This document shows positions 1 through 7,698 of a DNA stretch of 64,000 nt, piece after piece. The notes below the pieces were generated by a model, which searched no databases, was not told where the DNA came from, and was given only the letters and a program-made list of their open reading frames with translations. Within the stretch, counting starts at the first letter, position 1, and the number at the start of each line of letters is the position of its first letter. The DNA is from Eubacterium sp. (GTDB lineage: Bacteria > Bacillota > Clostridia > Lachnospirales > Lachnospiraceae). The position numbers and the translations under genes are program-made. The DNA lies in NCBI GenBank assembly GCA_017433825.1, contig JAFRGL010000007.1, forward strand, positions 1 to 64,000, written 5' to 3'.

Positions 1-140
1 AAGCGTGAAGCCCCCCTTAAGATGAGATATCCCATTCGAAAGAAGTAAGACCCCTTGGAGAGTACGAGGTAGATAGGGCAGAGGTGTAAGCGCAGCAATG
101 CGGAAGCTGACTGCTACTAATCGGTCGAGGGCGTGATCAT
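1..140 (+). rRNA. rrl: 23S ribosomal RNA, 3' end (partial)
   Basis: The first bases match the conserved 3' end of bacterial 23S rRNA, including the stretch around the final helix with TGCTACTAATCGGTCGAGG. The 5' part lies outside the window, so only the tail is seen. The exact mature 3' end is not resolvable by eye; I place it near the GTGATCA. A tRNA follows directly and no 5S rRNA is present in between, so in this operon 5S is either placed elsewhere or absent. Confidence 0.93.
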
Positions 141-166
141 TTAAGATTCTTGTATGCGGTTTTTAT

Positions 167-238
<72 letters not shown>

Positions 239-246
239 CGCTAAAG

Positions 247-273
247 CTGCCGCAGTAATGCGGCAGTTTTTTT
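247..273 (+). terminator. intrinsic terminator of the rRNA-tRNA operon
   Basis: An 8-bp stem CTGCCGCA/TGCGGCAG with a 4-nt loop is followed by seven T residues. It sits directly after tRNA-Asn and ends the rRNA-tRNA transcript. Confidence 0.93.
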
Positions 274-280
274 ATTGCCT

Positions 281-373
281 TCCCCCTGGGGGGAAGGTGG
301 CCGAATGTAATGAGGCCGGATGAGGGCCTCACCCGCCGGCTAAAGCCGGCACCCTCTCCGGAGGAGAGGGCGT
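281..373. repeat. GC-rich intergenic palindromic repeat
   Basis: This stretch contains nested inverted repeats (TTCCCCC/GGGGGAA, GCCGGC/GCCGGC, CCCTCTCC/GGAGAGGG) and the phrase CGGATGAGGGCCTCACCCG. Related pieces recur at about 873-1038, 7557-7690 and 21025-21105. It is non-coding; such elements are common between genes in Clostridia. It may act as a 3' boundary for convergent transcripts (rRNA operon and the DUF559 gene). Confidence 0.65.
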
Positions 374-380
374 GGAGGAT

Positions 381-740
381 TTATATTTCGTTCATTATTC
401 TGAGATTGATTGTTTTCAGGATATCTTCGCACACTTCGGTAAACTGGTGATTGATTTCGTAATCAGAATATCTGATAACCAGTATTCCCAGTTCATTTAA
501 TTCATTGTTCCTGAGGCTGTCTTTTATCATTCCTTTATTTTCATAGTGCTGCGAGCCATCGAGTTCAATTACCAGTTTTGCTTTGTGGCAGTAAAAATCT
601 ACAATATAGTTTCCGATGACTTTTTGCCTGTTGACGGTAATTTTGAGATGACGAAGAAAATCATACCAGAGATGTTTTTCTTCCCTGGTCATGTTACGGC
701 GTAAAGAGCGGGATTTGTCGGTGAGATGTGATTTTGACAT
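381..740 (-). CDS. DUF559 domain protein (Vsr/PD-(D/E)XK-like small endonuclease fold)
   Basis: This 119-residue protein has the DUF559 pattern: an N-terminal basic TREEKHLWYDFLR helix, then GNYIVDFYCHKAKLVIELDG, where the D and E-x-D residues resemble the very-short-patch-repair/PD-(D/E)XK nuclease active site, followed by a C-terminal VIRYSDYEI strand-helix. Family members are short standalone proteins of unknown role, often beside repeats or mobile DNA. The start ATG at 740 is preceded by an AAAGGAG ribosome binding site on the minus strand. It is a single gene, convergent with the rRNA operon. Length is normal for the family. Function beyond a probable nuclease fold is not known. Confidence 0.85.
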   Translation of the reverse strand: MSKSHLTDKSRSLRRNMTREEKHLWYDFLRHLKITVNRQKVIGNYIVDFYCHKAKLVIELDGSQHYENKGMIKDSLRNNELNELGILVIRYSDYEINHQFTEVCEDILKTINLRIMNEI

Positions 741-811
741 TGGTTGTGTCTCCTTTGATGTAATATTTCAGAAATGGTTTTTGAAAATGAGGGTTGGTGG
801 TGAGGTGGTTA

Positions 812-830
812 GTGTGATTATAACATATTT
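812..830 (-). promoter_or_regulatory. candidate extended -10 promoter for the DUF559 gene
   Basis: Read on the minus strand, a TGTTATAAT (extended -10) lies about 75 nt upstream of the DUF559 start. No convincing -35 hexamer is seen. Confidence 0.4.
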
Positions 831-872
831 ATGGGGAATACAGATGTGGATTTCCTCATCCCGCGGCGGATG

Positions 873-1038
873 CCTCACCCGGTTCCTGCGGAACCACCCT
901 CTCCGGAGGAGAGGGCAGGGCCTCACCCGGTTCCTGCGGAATCACCCTCTCCGGAGGAGAGGGCAGGCCTCACCCGGTTCCTGCGGAACCACCCTCTCCG
1001 GGGGAGAGGGCTAGCCTCCCCGGAGGGGAGGGTGCGGC
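873..1038. repeat. tandem 47-48 bp GC-rich repeat
   Basis: Three near-identical units start at 873, 921 and 968. Each has CCTCACCCGGTTCCTGCGGA then ACCACCCTCTCCGG and a GAGAGGGC that pairs back. A degenerate tail follows to about 1038. Forward ORFs through it simply translate the repeat in several frames and look spurious. It is related to the element at 281-373. Confidence 0.8.
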
Positions 1039-1077
1039 AGATACCGGTAGACATTTTTATGAATTTGGAGTAAACTT

Positions 1078-1122
1078 AAAACAATCATAAAACAATCATA
1101 AAACAATCCCGTGCGGTATATT
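1078..1122 (+). promoter_or_regulatory. three tandem 11-bp repeats (AAAACAATCAT) upstream of a -10 box
   Basis: Three copies begin at 1078, 1089 and 1100, spaced exactly 11 bp. A TATATT at 1117-1122 can serve as -10, 17 bp after the start of the last copy. This is the geometry used by PhoB/OmpR-type winged-helix activators (direct repeats, 11-bp step, replacing the -35). The sequence differs from the GTGACGG repeats found elsewhere in the window, so the regulator may be different. The transcript would begin just upstream of the riboswitch. Confidence 0.55.
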
Positions 1123-1151
1123 TCTCCGGGGAATCAGGGGAAATATTTAAA

Positions 1152-1224
1152 GCGGAAAGGGGTGGAAGTCCCCACGCGCAGGGCACTGTGAAGCTGCTAT
1201 ACCGCAGTTAAGTCAGACACCGCC
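1152..1224 (+). ncRNA. cobalamin-type riboswitch aptamer (short form)
   Basis: Conserved cobalamin-riboswitch blocks occur in the right order and spacing: a P3-like hairpin GGGGTGGAAGTCCCC (family GGTGMAAATCC), then CAGGGCACTGTGAAGC (family CCCGCNACTGTNA), a short CTGC/GCAG hairpin where longer members have a P6 domain, and a B12-box-like AAGTCAGACACCGCC. GCGG at 1152 pairs with CCGC at 1220 to close the domain. Downstream come a 7-bp hairpin ATGCACA/TGTGCAT (1240-1265) and two terminator-like hairpins. It lies 5' of the kinase-regulator operon rather than of a B12 biosynthesis or transport gene. Assignment is by eye; an Rfam search (cobalamin, AdoCbl-variant) is decisive. Confidence 0.65.
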
Positions 1225-1285
1225 GGACGGGTAAGTGTGATGCACATGCCAGAGCCATTGTGCATGGAAAGCCGTAAGGTACTTC

Positions 1286-1329
1286 CGATGCGTTGCTGCG
1301 CAGCGGATTCGGCTTGCATTGCGTTTTTA
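1286..1329 (+). terminator. weak terminator-like hairpin in the riboswitch leader
   Basis: CGATGC pairs with GCATTG around a nested GCTGCGCAGC palindrome and is followed by five T residues. It could be part of the expression platform; alternative pairings (CCGA/TTCGG) exist. Confidence 0.35.
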
Positions 1330-1412
1330 TCGTAGGTAAGTCTTTATCCGGTATACGGCGTTTCCATGCGTCCACAGGTGTATTGTTCTGTCTGTATAGC
1401 TTTATTTGTTAC

Positions 1413-1444
1413 AGGCCGTCGGCATTGATGCTGACGGCCTTTTT
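1413..1444 (+). terminator. intrinsic terminator between riboswitch and kinase gene
   Basis: An 8-bp perfect stem AGGCCGTC/GACGGCCT, extended by an inner GCA/TGC, is followed by five T residues. It sits 65 nt before the kinase start, so readthrough is needed to express the operon. It is a plausible OFF-state terminator of the riboswitch. Confidence 0.8.
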
Positions 1445-1508
1445 GATCTGACGGCGGTGCAGGGCTGCCGGTTCGGATGATATTTCGCGAAGAAGGGAGC
1501 CGGGGAAA

Positions 1509-3323
1509 TTGGAGTTTTTCAGGAAGCGGTATTTCGCGCTGATTATGCTGACGGTACTGGGCTGCATACTTCTGTCCGTGTATACCGGGCGGGATATTTC
1601 CCGGGCGGCGGAGCAGAATTCTGCCGCGGACATGGAGATGCTGCTTCTGTACGACGACTGGCAGTTCATCCATGAAGACAATACCATTACGCCCATTTCC
1701 CTGCCGGCCAGGAGGCGCGCCGAATACGGCAATTCCGTCAGGCTCATGAATTTCCTGCCGCAGGAACTGGAAACCGGTACCTGCCTGGCCTTCGAAAGCG
1801 TGGATTCCCTCGTGGAAGTCCGGATAGAGGACGAGCTTATCTACAGAAATCTTCCGGATGACAAATATACGGCTGTGGATATGTGGAATTTCATCATCCT
1901 GGAGGGAAATCAGGCGGAAGCGCAGATCATCGCCGAGTTTTATACCGACAATGCGCTCGATGCCCGGATTCTGCCGAAGATGCTTCTGGGCCCCAAGTCG
2001 GAAATCCTCCTGCTGATTAACACCCAGAGAAGCTTAAACGTCCAGATCTCCATGAGCGTGGTTATTTTAGGACTTCTGGTCTTCCTTTTCTCCGCCGTTA
2101 CCTTCAGCAGCAGCCGGTCCGTCAGCGATTTCATCATCCTGGGCATCTTCATCATGCTGCTGGGCGTATCCCAGCTGTGGCAGATACCTTCGCCCGCCAA
2201 CAGTCTTCAGACCGGCTACGTACAGCAGAATATCGCGCTTTACTGCTTCGGTATTCTGCCTGCCCTCTATTTCTTCTACCGGGAAAACCGGGCGGAGGAT
2301 AAACGCATGCGGGATATTTTCCGCACCGGATCCTGGGTCTGCTTTGCGGTTTTCGCGCTGACACTGGTCCTGCATCTGGTGATGAAATCGCCGCACGCGG
2401 CCTTCCTGAAAGGAATCATCTACATTTACCTGGTCGCGGCGTACGGCTTCTGCCTGTGCTGCACCCTCTTTGCGGAGAAAAATGAAAGCGGCAGATACCG
2501 CCTGCTGGTTTCCGCCAGCCTGTGCGCCTTTCTCTTCTGCCAGGTGCTGGAAGGCTTCACCTTCATTACCTATTCCGGCAGCCTGCCTGTCAGGCCTTTG
2601 GTGCTGGGTGCGCTGGCATTTTCCCTGCTGCAGGCCATCGCGGCCGTGCTTTTCGCCTACACCCACGTGGAAGAGCAGCTGGCCCTCACCAAAGAACTCT
2701 CGGACAGCCGGATAAGGCTGATGGTCAACCAGATAAGGCCGCATTTCATCCGAAGCGCCCTGGCTGTTATCCGCAGCCGGATTAAAGGGGAGCCGGACAG
2801 GGCCTACGATCTGCTGTACAACTTCACCAATTATCTGTCCTTCAATATCGAAACCCTGGACCTGGCGGAGAACGTCCCCTTCCGGGACGAGCTGCAGCAT
2901 ATCCGGGAATATATCAGCATCGAGCAGGAACGTTTCCCCTTAAGGGTGCGGGCGGAATACGACATCGAGGCGGACGAATTCCTGATTCCGCCGCTTTCGA
3001 TACAGCCCTTCGTGGAAAATGCCGTCCGCCACGGCATCCTGGCCAGGAAGGAAGGCGGCCGGGTGCACCTGGTGACGGAAGAGGATGACGACTGCTACCG
3101 CATCATTGTCGAAGACAACGGCGTCGGCTTTGACCCAGACGAACCGCCGCCCGCGCAGCCAGGCCACGGCGTCAGCATGAAAAATGCCGTCTACCGCATC
3201 GAAAACATGGCCGGCGGCACGGTGGAAATACAAAGCGTACCTGGGGAAGGAACGACCGTAACCGTAATTCTGCCCAGAGAAGGGAAAGGAGAGCAGGATG
3301 AGAACAATACTCGTGGACGATGA
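1509..3323 (+). CDS. 7TM-DISM / LytS-like sensor histidine kinase
   Basis: A 604-residue membrane sensor. Residues about 8-24 form a TM segment; 40-165 form an extracytoplasmic beta-rich region like the 7TM-DISM extracellular module; seven or so hydrophobic segments span about 175-395. A LytS/YehU-type kinase core follows with the phosphoacceptor in IRPHFIRSAL (His412), an N-box NAVRHG near 503, the G box DNGVGFDP and a GHGVSMKNAVYR lid. The usual NPHFLFN is changed to RPHFIRS. The start is TTG at 1509, kept because it supplies the basic FRKR before the first TM; ATG 1545 would cut into it. Its 3' end overlaps the regulator by 26 nt. The signal is unknown; corrinoid status is an inference from the leader and neighbours. 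Confidence 0.88.
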   Translation: MEFFRKRYFALIMLTVLGCILLSVYTGRDISRAAEQNSAADMEMLLLYDDWQFIHEDNTITPISLPARRRAEYGNSVRLMNFLPQELETGTCLAFESVDSLVEVRIEDELIYRNLPDDKYTAVDMWNFIILEGNQAEAQIIAEFYTDNALDARILPKMLLGPKSEILLLINTQRSLNVQISMSVVILGLLVFLFSAVTFSSSRSVSDFIILGIFIMLLGVSQLWQIPSPANSLQTGYVQQNIALYCFGILPALYFFYRENRAEDKRMRDIFRTGSWVCFAVFALTLVLHLVMKSPHAAFLKGIIYIYLVAAYGFCLCCTLFAEKNESGRYRLLVSASLCAFLFCQVLEGFTFITYSGSLPVRPLVLGALAFSLLQAIAAVLFAYTHVEEQLALTKELSDSRIRLMVNQIRPHFIRSALAVIRSRIKGEPDRAYDLLYNFTNYLSFNIETLDLAENVPFRDELQHIREYISIEQERFPLRVRAEYDIEADEFLIPPLSIQPFVENAVRHGILARKEGGRVHLVTEEDDDCYRIIVEDNGVGFDPDEPPPAQPGHGVSMKNAVYRIENMAGGTVEIQSVPGEGTTVTVILPREGKGEQDENNTRGR

Positions 3324-4131
3324 ACCCTGGAGCCTGACCGAATTCCGGGAAGAATGCAGGGAAATCAAGGATATCGAAATCGTCGGGGAATACCTGGACG
3401 CGGAGGAAGCATTAAGCTTTGCCGAGGAAAATCCCGTGGATTTCGCATTGCTGGATATCGAGATGAAGGGCATGAACGGCGTGGAGCTGGCCAAAAGACT
3501 CAGGCTCCTGTATCCCGAAATCATCATTGTCTTCGTGACCAGCCACAGCAAATACTTAAAAGATTTCATTGATATCAAGGCGGACTATTTCGTATTCAAG
3601 CCGTATACGCGGGAAGACGTGCAGGACGCGCTGCGCCGGGCGCTCATCTACTCCGGCCGCCTGAAGAAACGCATGCGCTGCGTCACCTTCGGCCCCTTTG
3701 ACGCCTTCGTGGACGGCAGGGTAATGAGCTTTAAAACCGCCAAGGCCAAAGAGCTTTTCGCGCTGCTGGTGCAGAAAAGAGGCGGCATCGTAACGCCGGA
3801 GGAGGCCATGGCCGCGCTGCACGAGGACAAGCCCTACGATCACAACAAATCCACCTACCGGATGACGGTGATGCGCCTGCGTGACAGCCTGGAGGAAGTG
3901 GGCATGCTGGACATTCTCCACAGCCCCGAACACGGCAGGGGAAAATACATCGACGCGGACAAAATCGACTGCGATCTGTATGATTTTCTGGACGGCAGCG
4001 CGAGTGCCCGGCTGCGCTTTACCGGCCAGTATCTGACCACCTACAGCTGGAGCGAGGCCATGCTGGGAATCCTGAATAATTACAGCAAATACATGGACGA
4101 ACAGGAGAACAACAGCAAAGAAGAATCATGA
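3298..4131 (+). CDS. response regulator, REC plus winged-helix (SARP/OmpR-like) output
   Basis: This 277-residue protein starts with a receiver domain: acidic pair D7-D8, phosphoacceptor D53 in LLDIEM, T81 and K101 in FKPY. The output domain (about 126-245) has the winged-helix pattern of OmpR/SARP-type regulators (FKTAKAKELFALLVQKRGG, then TYRMTVMRLRDSLEEVG), with only a short C-terminal helical tail instead of a full BTAD domain. It is translationally coupled to the kinase upstream (26-nt overlap) and to the FecR/DUF4430 gene downstream (ATGA overlap). It is the natural candidate for binding the 11-bp-spaced direct repeats at 5420, 8924, 22354 and 35073, since this fold binds tandem repeats at the -35 position. 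That pairing is inferred. Confidence 0.88.
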   Translation: MRTILVDDEPWSLTEFREECREIKDIEIVGEYLDAEEALSFAEENPVDFALLDIEMKGMNGVELAKRLRLLYPEIIIVFVTSHSKYLKDFIDIKADYFVFKPYTREDVQDALRRALIYSGRLKKRMRCVTFGPFDAFVDGRVMSFKTAKAKELFALLVQKRGGIVTPEEAMAALHEDKPYDHNKSTYRMTVMRLRDSLEEVGMLDILHSPEHGRGKYIDADKIDCDLYDFLDGSASARLRFTGQYLTTYSWSEAMLGILNNYSKYMDEQENNSKEES

Positions 4132-5273
4132 AAAGAAAAAGACAGTTTTACCTGCTGTGCTTTATCGCCATAGCCGCAGTGCTGGCAGTACTGCTTTTCG
4201 CCGCCGGAAATGCATTTTCCGGGCTGCGCGGACGGTCTGCCGGAACCGGGACGGAAGCGAAGACCGTGGAAGGCGACGTCTCCGTAAGGCGCAGCGGGAC
4301 CAATTACAAACTGAAGGAAGGAATGCCCATACAGGCCGGAGATGTGATACTGGTGGGCAGAAGCGCCTCCTGTACGATTGTGACGGAAGGACTGTTAAGC
4401 GCGGTTCTGGACAGCAACAGCGTGGTGCAGGTAACCGCGCTTACGGCGGAGGACACTGCCCTGGAGGTGACGGAAGGCGCGGTATTTTTCGAAACAGACA
4501 AAGCCACCGTCGGGAAGAAGGCTTCCGTTCAAAGCGGTGAAACGGAAGTCCTGCCGAAGCCGGGCTGTGTGTTTTCGGTTGAAGCATATTCCGGAACCTG
4601 GAACGTAAACGTATACGGCGGGGAAGCCGGCTGTGTCTTCGAAGGGGAGACAAAACCCCTTGCCGCCGGCGGCCACGCATCTGCCATCCGGGAGAAAGGG
4701 GAAACGCTTCTCTTCCTGAAGGATATCACCTATCAGGAGCTGCGGGATTTCTTTCTGCAGAAACTGGTGGAAAGAGGCGGTCTGTGCTTTGAGAAAGACG
4801 AGCTTCAGGCCGTGCTGGACAGCCGGAGGGAAGTGACTACCGGCAGGAGCGGAACCGCGGAACGCATGACCTGCACCGTGCAGATTTCCTGCGAAAATGC
4901 CTGCGGAAAGCCGGAAGCGGCAGGCCTTTCCCTGCCGGAAGACGGCATCATACTGCCGGATACCACGGTTAAGTTTTCCAGAGGGGAGAGTGTATTTGAC
5001 ATACTGGAGCGGGTGTGCAAGAACAGCGGGATAGAGATGGACTATGACTATTCCGTTGCCTATGAAGGCTTCTATGTTTTCGAGATGGCAGGCCTGTCCG
5101 AGAACGACTTCGGTTCCGCCTCCGGGTGGCTCTACAGCATCAACGGCTGGTATCCGAATTTCGGATCCTCCCGCTATGAAGTCCGGGAAGGCGACGTCAT
5201 CAGCTGGGTATATACCTGCGACGGCGGCGCGGACGTGGGCCGCGGCGACTGGATGGATTACCGGCCGGAGTAA
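4128..5273 (+). CDS. membrane-anchored FecR domain plus transcobalamin C-terminal-like (DUF4430) protein
   Basis: This 381-residue protein has one N-terminal TM (about 7-27) after a basic KRKR, so the rest is outside the cell. Residues about 45-190 look like a FecR domain (VEGDVSVRRSG, LKEGMPIQAGDVILV, GRSASCTI, GAVFFETDKATV). Residues about 245-381 match the DUF4430/transcobalamin-like pattern: FDILERVCKNSGI, then GWLYSINGWYP and YEVREGDVISWVYT. In eukaryotic transcobalamins this domain is the small beta domain that covers bound cobalamin. It begins in an ATGA overlap with the regulator, so kinase, regulator and this protein are made together. It may report extracellular ligand to the kinase; that is inference. 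No clear terminator follows before the promoter element at 5355. Confidence 0.78.
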   Translation: MKRKRQFYLLCFIAIAAVLAVLLFAAGNAFSGLRGRSAGTGTEAKTVEGDVSVRRSGTNYKLKEGMPIQAGDVILVGRSASCTIVTEGLLSAVLDSNSVVQVTALTAEDTALEVTEGAVFFETDKATVGKKASVQSGETEVLPKPGCVFSVEAYSGTWNVNVYGGEAGCVFEGETKPLAAGGHASAIREKGETLLFLKDITYQELRDFFLQKLVERGGLCFEKDELQAVLDSRREVTTGRSGTAERMTCTVQISCENACGKPEAAGLSLPEDGIILPDTTVKFSRGESVFDILERVCKNSGIEMDYDYSVAYEGFYVFEMAGLSENDFGSASGWLYSINGWYPNFGSSRYEVREGDVISWVYTCDGGADVGRGDWMDYRPE

Positions 5274-5354
5274 AACAGAAGAGCAACGCAAGTAAATCAC
5301 AAAACTGATACAAAAAAGAATGAAAAACGCCCATTTTTTCCTGAAAAATGAAAA

Positions 5355-5451
5355 TTCTCAAGATTTTTGATTTTCGAATGAAAAGTTCTCAAGATTTTAC
5401 GTCGAAAATCGGGGGTTCTGTGACGGTTTGGTGACGGTCGATACATATAAT
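5355..5451 (+). promoter_or_regulatory. dispersed promoter element, copy A
   Basis: Two TTCTCAAG boxes start at 5355 and 5386 (31 bp apart). Two GTGACGG boxes start at 5420 and 5431 (11 bp apart), and a TATAAT lies at 5446-5451. The GTGACGG pair lies where a -35 would be, as in PhoB-type promoters. The gap from the second TTCTCAA to the first GTGACGG is 34 bp here, against 44 bp in copies B and C. In this copy the TATAAT falls inside the sequence homologous to the propeller gene, so the junction with the pseudogene lies at about 5438. Confidence 0.7.
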
Positions 5452-7487
5452 CTTCACATAGCAAAAACAGAACCTGTAGAGGTGTCAATTATCACAGAAC
5501 CTCGAGACATGGTGATTTATTTGACAGATTCTATAAGTGGACGGCGTGTATTTGAGGAAGATGGTGTGTTCCTTCTTACCCCAGGCAGAACATACTCCTA
5601 TTCGGCGACTTGTCCGGGATATATAGGGGTACAAGGTAGTTATACAGTACCGGATAAAGGAGGAGCATTAACTATTGCGTTGGAAACGGCAGTAAGTTCA
5701 TCCCTTCCACAGCTTCCTTCTGAGTGGCCACATTTGAGGCTGGACAATAACAATAATGCGGTTGCAGACGCCAGAATTCCAACAGAAAGCAACAATGCGG
5801 TTCTTTATTGGGCAACGCAATTGGGGGACGGATATGATAGCGGAGCTTGCAGTCCGCCTATTTTGGTAGATGGTTATCTTTATGTATATTCTGACTCAAC
5901 CTTATATAAACTTGATACTATGACCGGTCAAGTGGTAGCCAGTGCACCGATGGCCGGGGCGTCCTCATTTGCTATTAACCCCCCTACCTATGCTAATGGG
6001 ATGATTTTTGTTGGATTGTCCAATGGAAGAGTGCAGGCGTTCAATGCTTCAACGCTCGAATCATTGTGGTTATACACAGATCCGCTGGGTGGGCAGCCAA
6101 ATTGTTCATTAGTTTATCAGAACGGATATGTATATACCGGCTTTTGGGTAGGTGAAACATCGGAAGCAAATTTTGTTTGCCTTACTGCAACAGATGAAGA
6201 TCCTTCTCAGCCAAAAGAGGCAAAGCTGGCAAGCTGGACATATTCAAATGCTGGTGGTTATTACTGGTCAGGTGCATTTGTCTGTGATGACTTCCTGCTT
6301 TTGGGTACAGATGATGGCGGCCCCGGAGCACGATCAAGTGCAAGGCTTCTTTCGTTAGAACCGAAGACCGGAAGAGTTTTAGATGAGAGAGTACTGAGTT
6401 CTTCGGGGGATGTGAGAAGTTCTATAACCTATTACAACGGAAATTATTATTTCACAAGTAAGGGAGGAATGTTTTATAAAGCATCTGTAAACAGTTCTGG
6501 AGATATTGTAGGTCTGAATTCCTTGAATTTAGGAGGAATGAGTACCAGCACGCCTGTAATATATAATAATCGTGCATATGTTGGCGTATGTGGCTCGGGA
6601 CAATTTAAAGCTTATTCCGGACATAGAATATCTGTAATAGACCTTAATTATTGGGAGATTGCTTATAGCGTACAAACTCAAGGTTATCCACAAACCAGCG
6701 GAATTGTCACAAATGCATATGAAGGGGAAAGCGGAAGTGTTTACGTTTACTTCTTTGATAACTTTACTCCGGGTAAACTAAGGGTATTGAAAGATATGCC
6801 TGGTCAAACATCGACTTCACAGACAACGACAGAAGCAGCCATGACAGTTGCCTACAATGTGTTTGAACCTATTGGCGATCAGGCGCAGTTTGCGATTTGC
6901 AGCCCGATAGCAGATAAAAACGGTACATTGTATTTCAAAAAGATTCCGGTTATCTGATGGCGGTTGGCAGTACGATAGAGTCGCTGGAAATAACACAAAT
7001 GCCAGCCAAGCTGGAATATCAGCCGGGTGAAGTGTTTGATTTTACCGGCTTAAAGGTTACAGCACAGTTTACAAACGGAACAAGCAGGGATGTAACGCAA
7101 TATCTTACCTGGTCGAATGACCCGTTGACTGCTGATGATACGGATTTCCAGCTGAGATATCCGATAGTGATGTATCAGAACGCAGATCAGAATGACGGCA
7201 GCAGCCTGGCCGGCATTGAATATGCACAGCCGGTAGCTGTGGTGCCATTGCAAATAACAGAAAATGTTAAATATGGTGATGTAAACAGTGATGGGAAAAT
7301 TAATGTTAAAGACGCTAACATGATTTATCGGTGTTATTTAAATAAACTGTCGCTCAATGAAAACCAAAGGCAAGTAGCGGATGTGAATGGAGATGGTAAA
7401 ATAACGGTTAAGGACTTTAATTTGGTGTATCGTTTCTATTTGAATAAAATCACCCATTTCCCGGTGGAAGAGTTGGCTGAGTCGTAA
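5440..7487 (+). pseudogene. 5'-truncated, frameshifted paralogue of the propeller-dockerin gene
   Basis: Translated, this follows the C-terminal 670 or so residues of the 1489-residue protein at 16056 closely: the KTEPVEV domain, then a beta-propeller (SPPILVDG, INPPTYANGMIFVGL, LGGQPNC), a Big_3-like domain and a dockerin with two Ca-binding loops (DVNSDGKINVKDANMIY and DVNGDGKITVKDFNLVY). The N-terminal 800 or so residues and the signal peptide are missing. Near 6945 one base is lost in an A run (frame K-K-I-P-V-I-stop instead of K-x-D-S-x-Y-L-M), splitting the frame into 5428-6957 and 6957-7487. It could also be a sequencing error, but the missing 5' end makes a pseudogene likely. ATG 5509 is the first ATG in the upstream frame. 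Confidence 0.8.
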
Positions 7488-7526
7488 AGCTGTGAAATAA
7501 AAGCATTAAAATGCAGAAGTAACGCG

Positions 7527-7556
7527 AGCTTCCCCTCATTTCGAGGGGAAGCTTTT
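7527..7556 (+). terminator. intrinsic terminator after the propeller pseudogene
   Basis: An 11-bp perfect stem AGCTTCCCCTC/GAGGGGAAGCT is followed by TTT. The same hairpin recurs at 20996 and, altered, at 14695, so it is a dispersed terminator-type repeat. Confidence 0.8.
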
Positions 7557-7690
7557 CCAATAGTGCGCCTGTTGGCGCGCCACCGGCGCTCAGCACCTTC
7601 AAGGGGAAAGGCAAAAGGCCCTCATCCGCCGGCCTTTGGCCGGCACCGTCCCCCAGGGGAAGGCGACCTCCCGGCCAGAAGGCCGGGGGA
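7557..7690. repeat. GC-rich dispersed intergenic repeat
   Basis: After the hairpin comes AATAGTGCGCCTG, inverted GGCGCGCC, ACCGGCGCTCAGC, and further short inverted repeats (GCCGGC/GCCGGC, CCGGCC/GGCCGG). Nearly the same series follows the terminator at 20996. It separates convergent genes and holds no plausible ORF. Confidence 0.7.
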
Positions 7691-7698
7691 GCCGTGCT

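Noticed and set aside
873-1012. CRISPR array
   Set aside because: The three units are contiguous with no unique spacers, and no cas genes are present. No CRISPR array was seen elsewhere in the window.
691-1073. Plus-strand frames across the 48-bp repeats
   Set aside because: They are translations of tandem GC-rich repeats (RFLRNHPLRRRG type) without ribosome binding sites.
2067-2900. Long minus-strand frame opposite the kinase gene
   Set aside because: Shadow frame of high-GC coding sequence; no ribosome binding site or family motif, and the plus strand encodes a clear kinase. Many similar antisense frames opposite the giant gene and opposite 24589-33659 were dismissed for the same reason.
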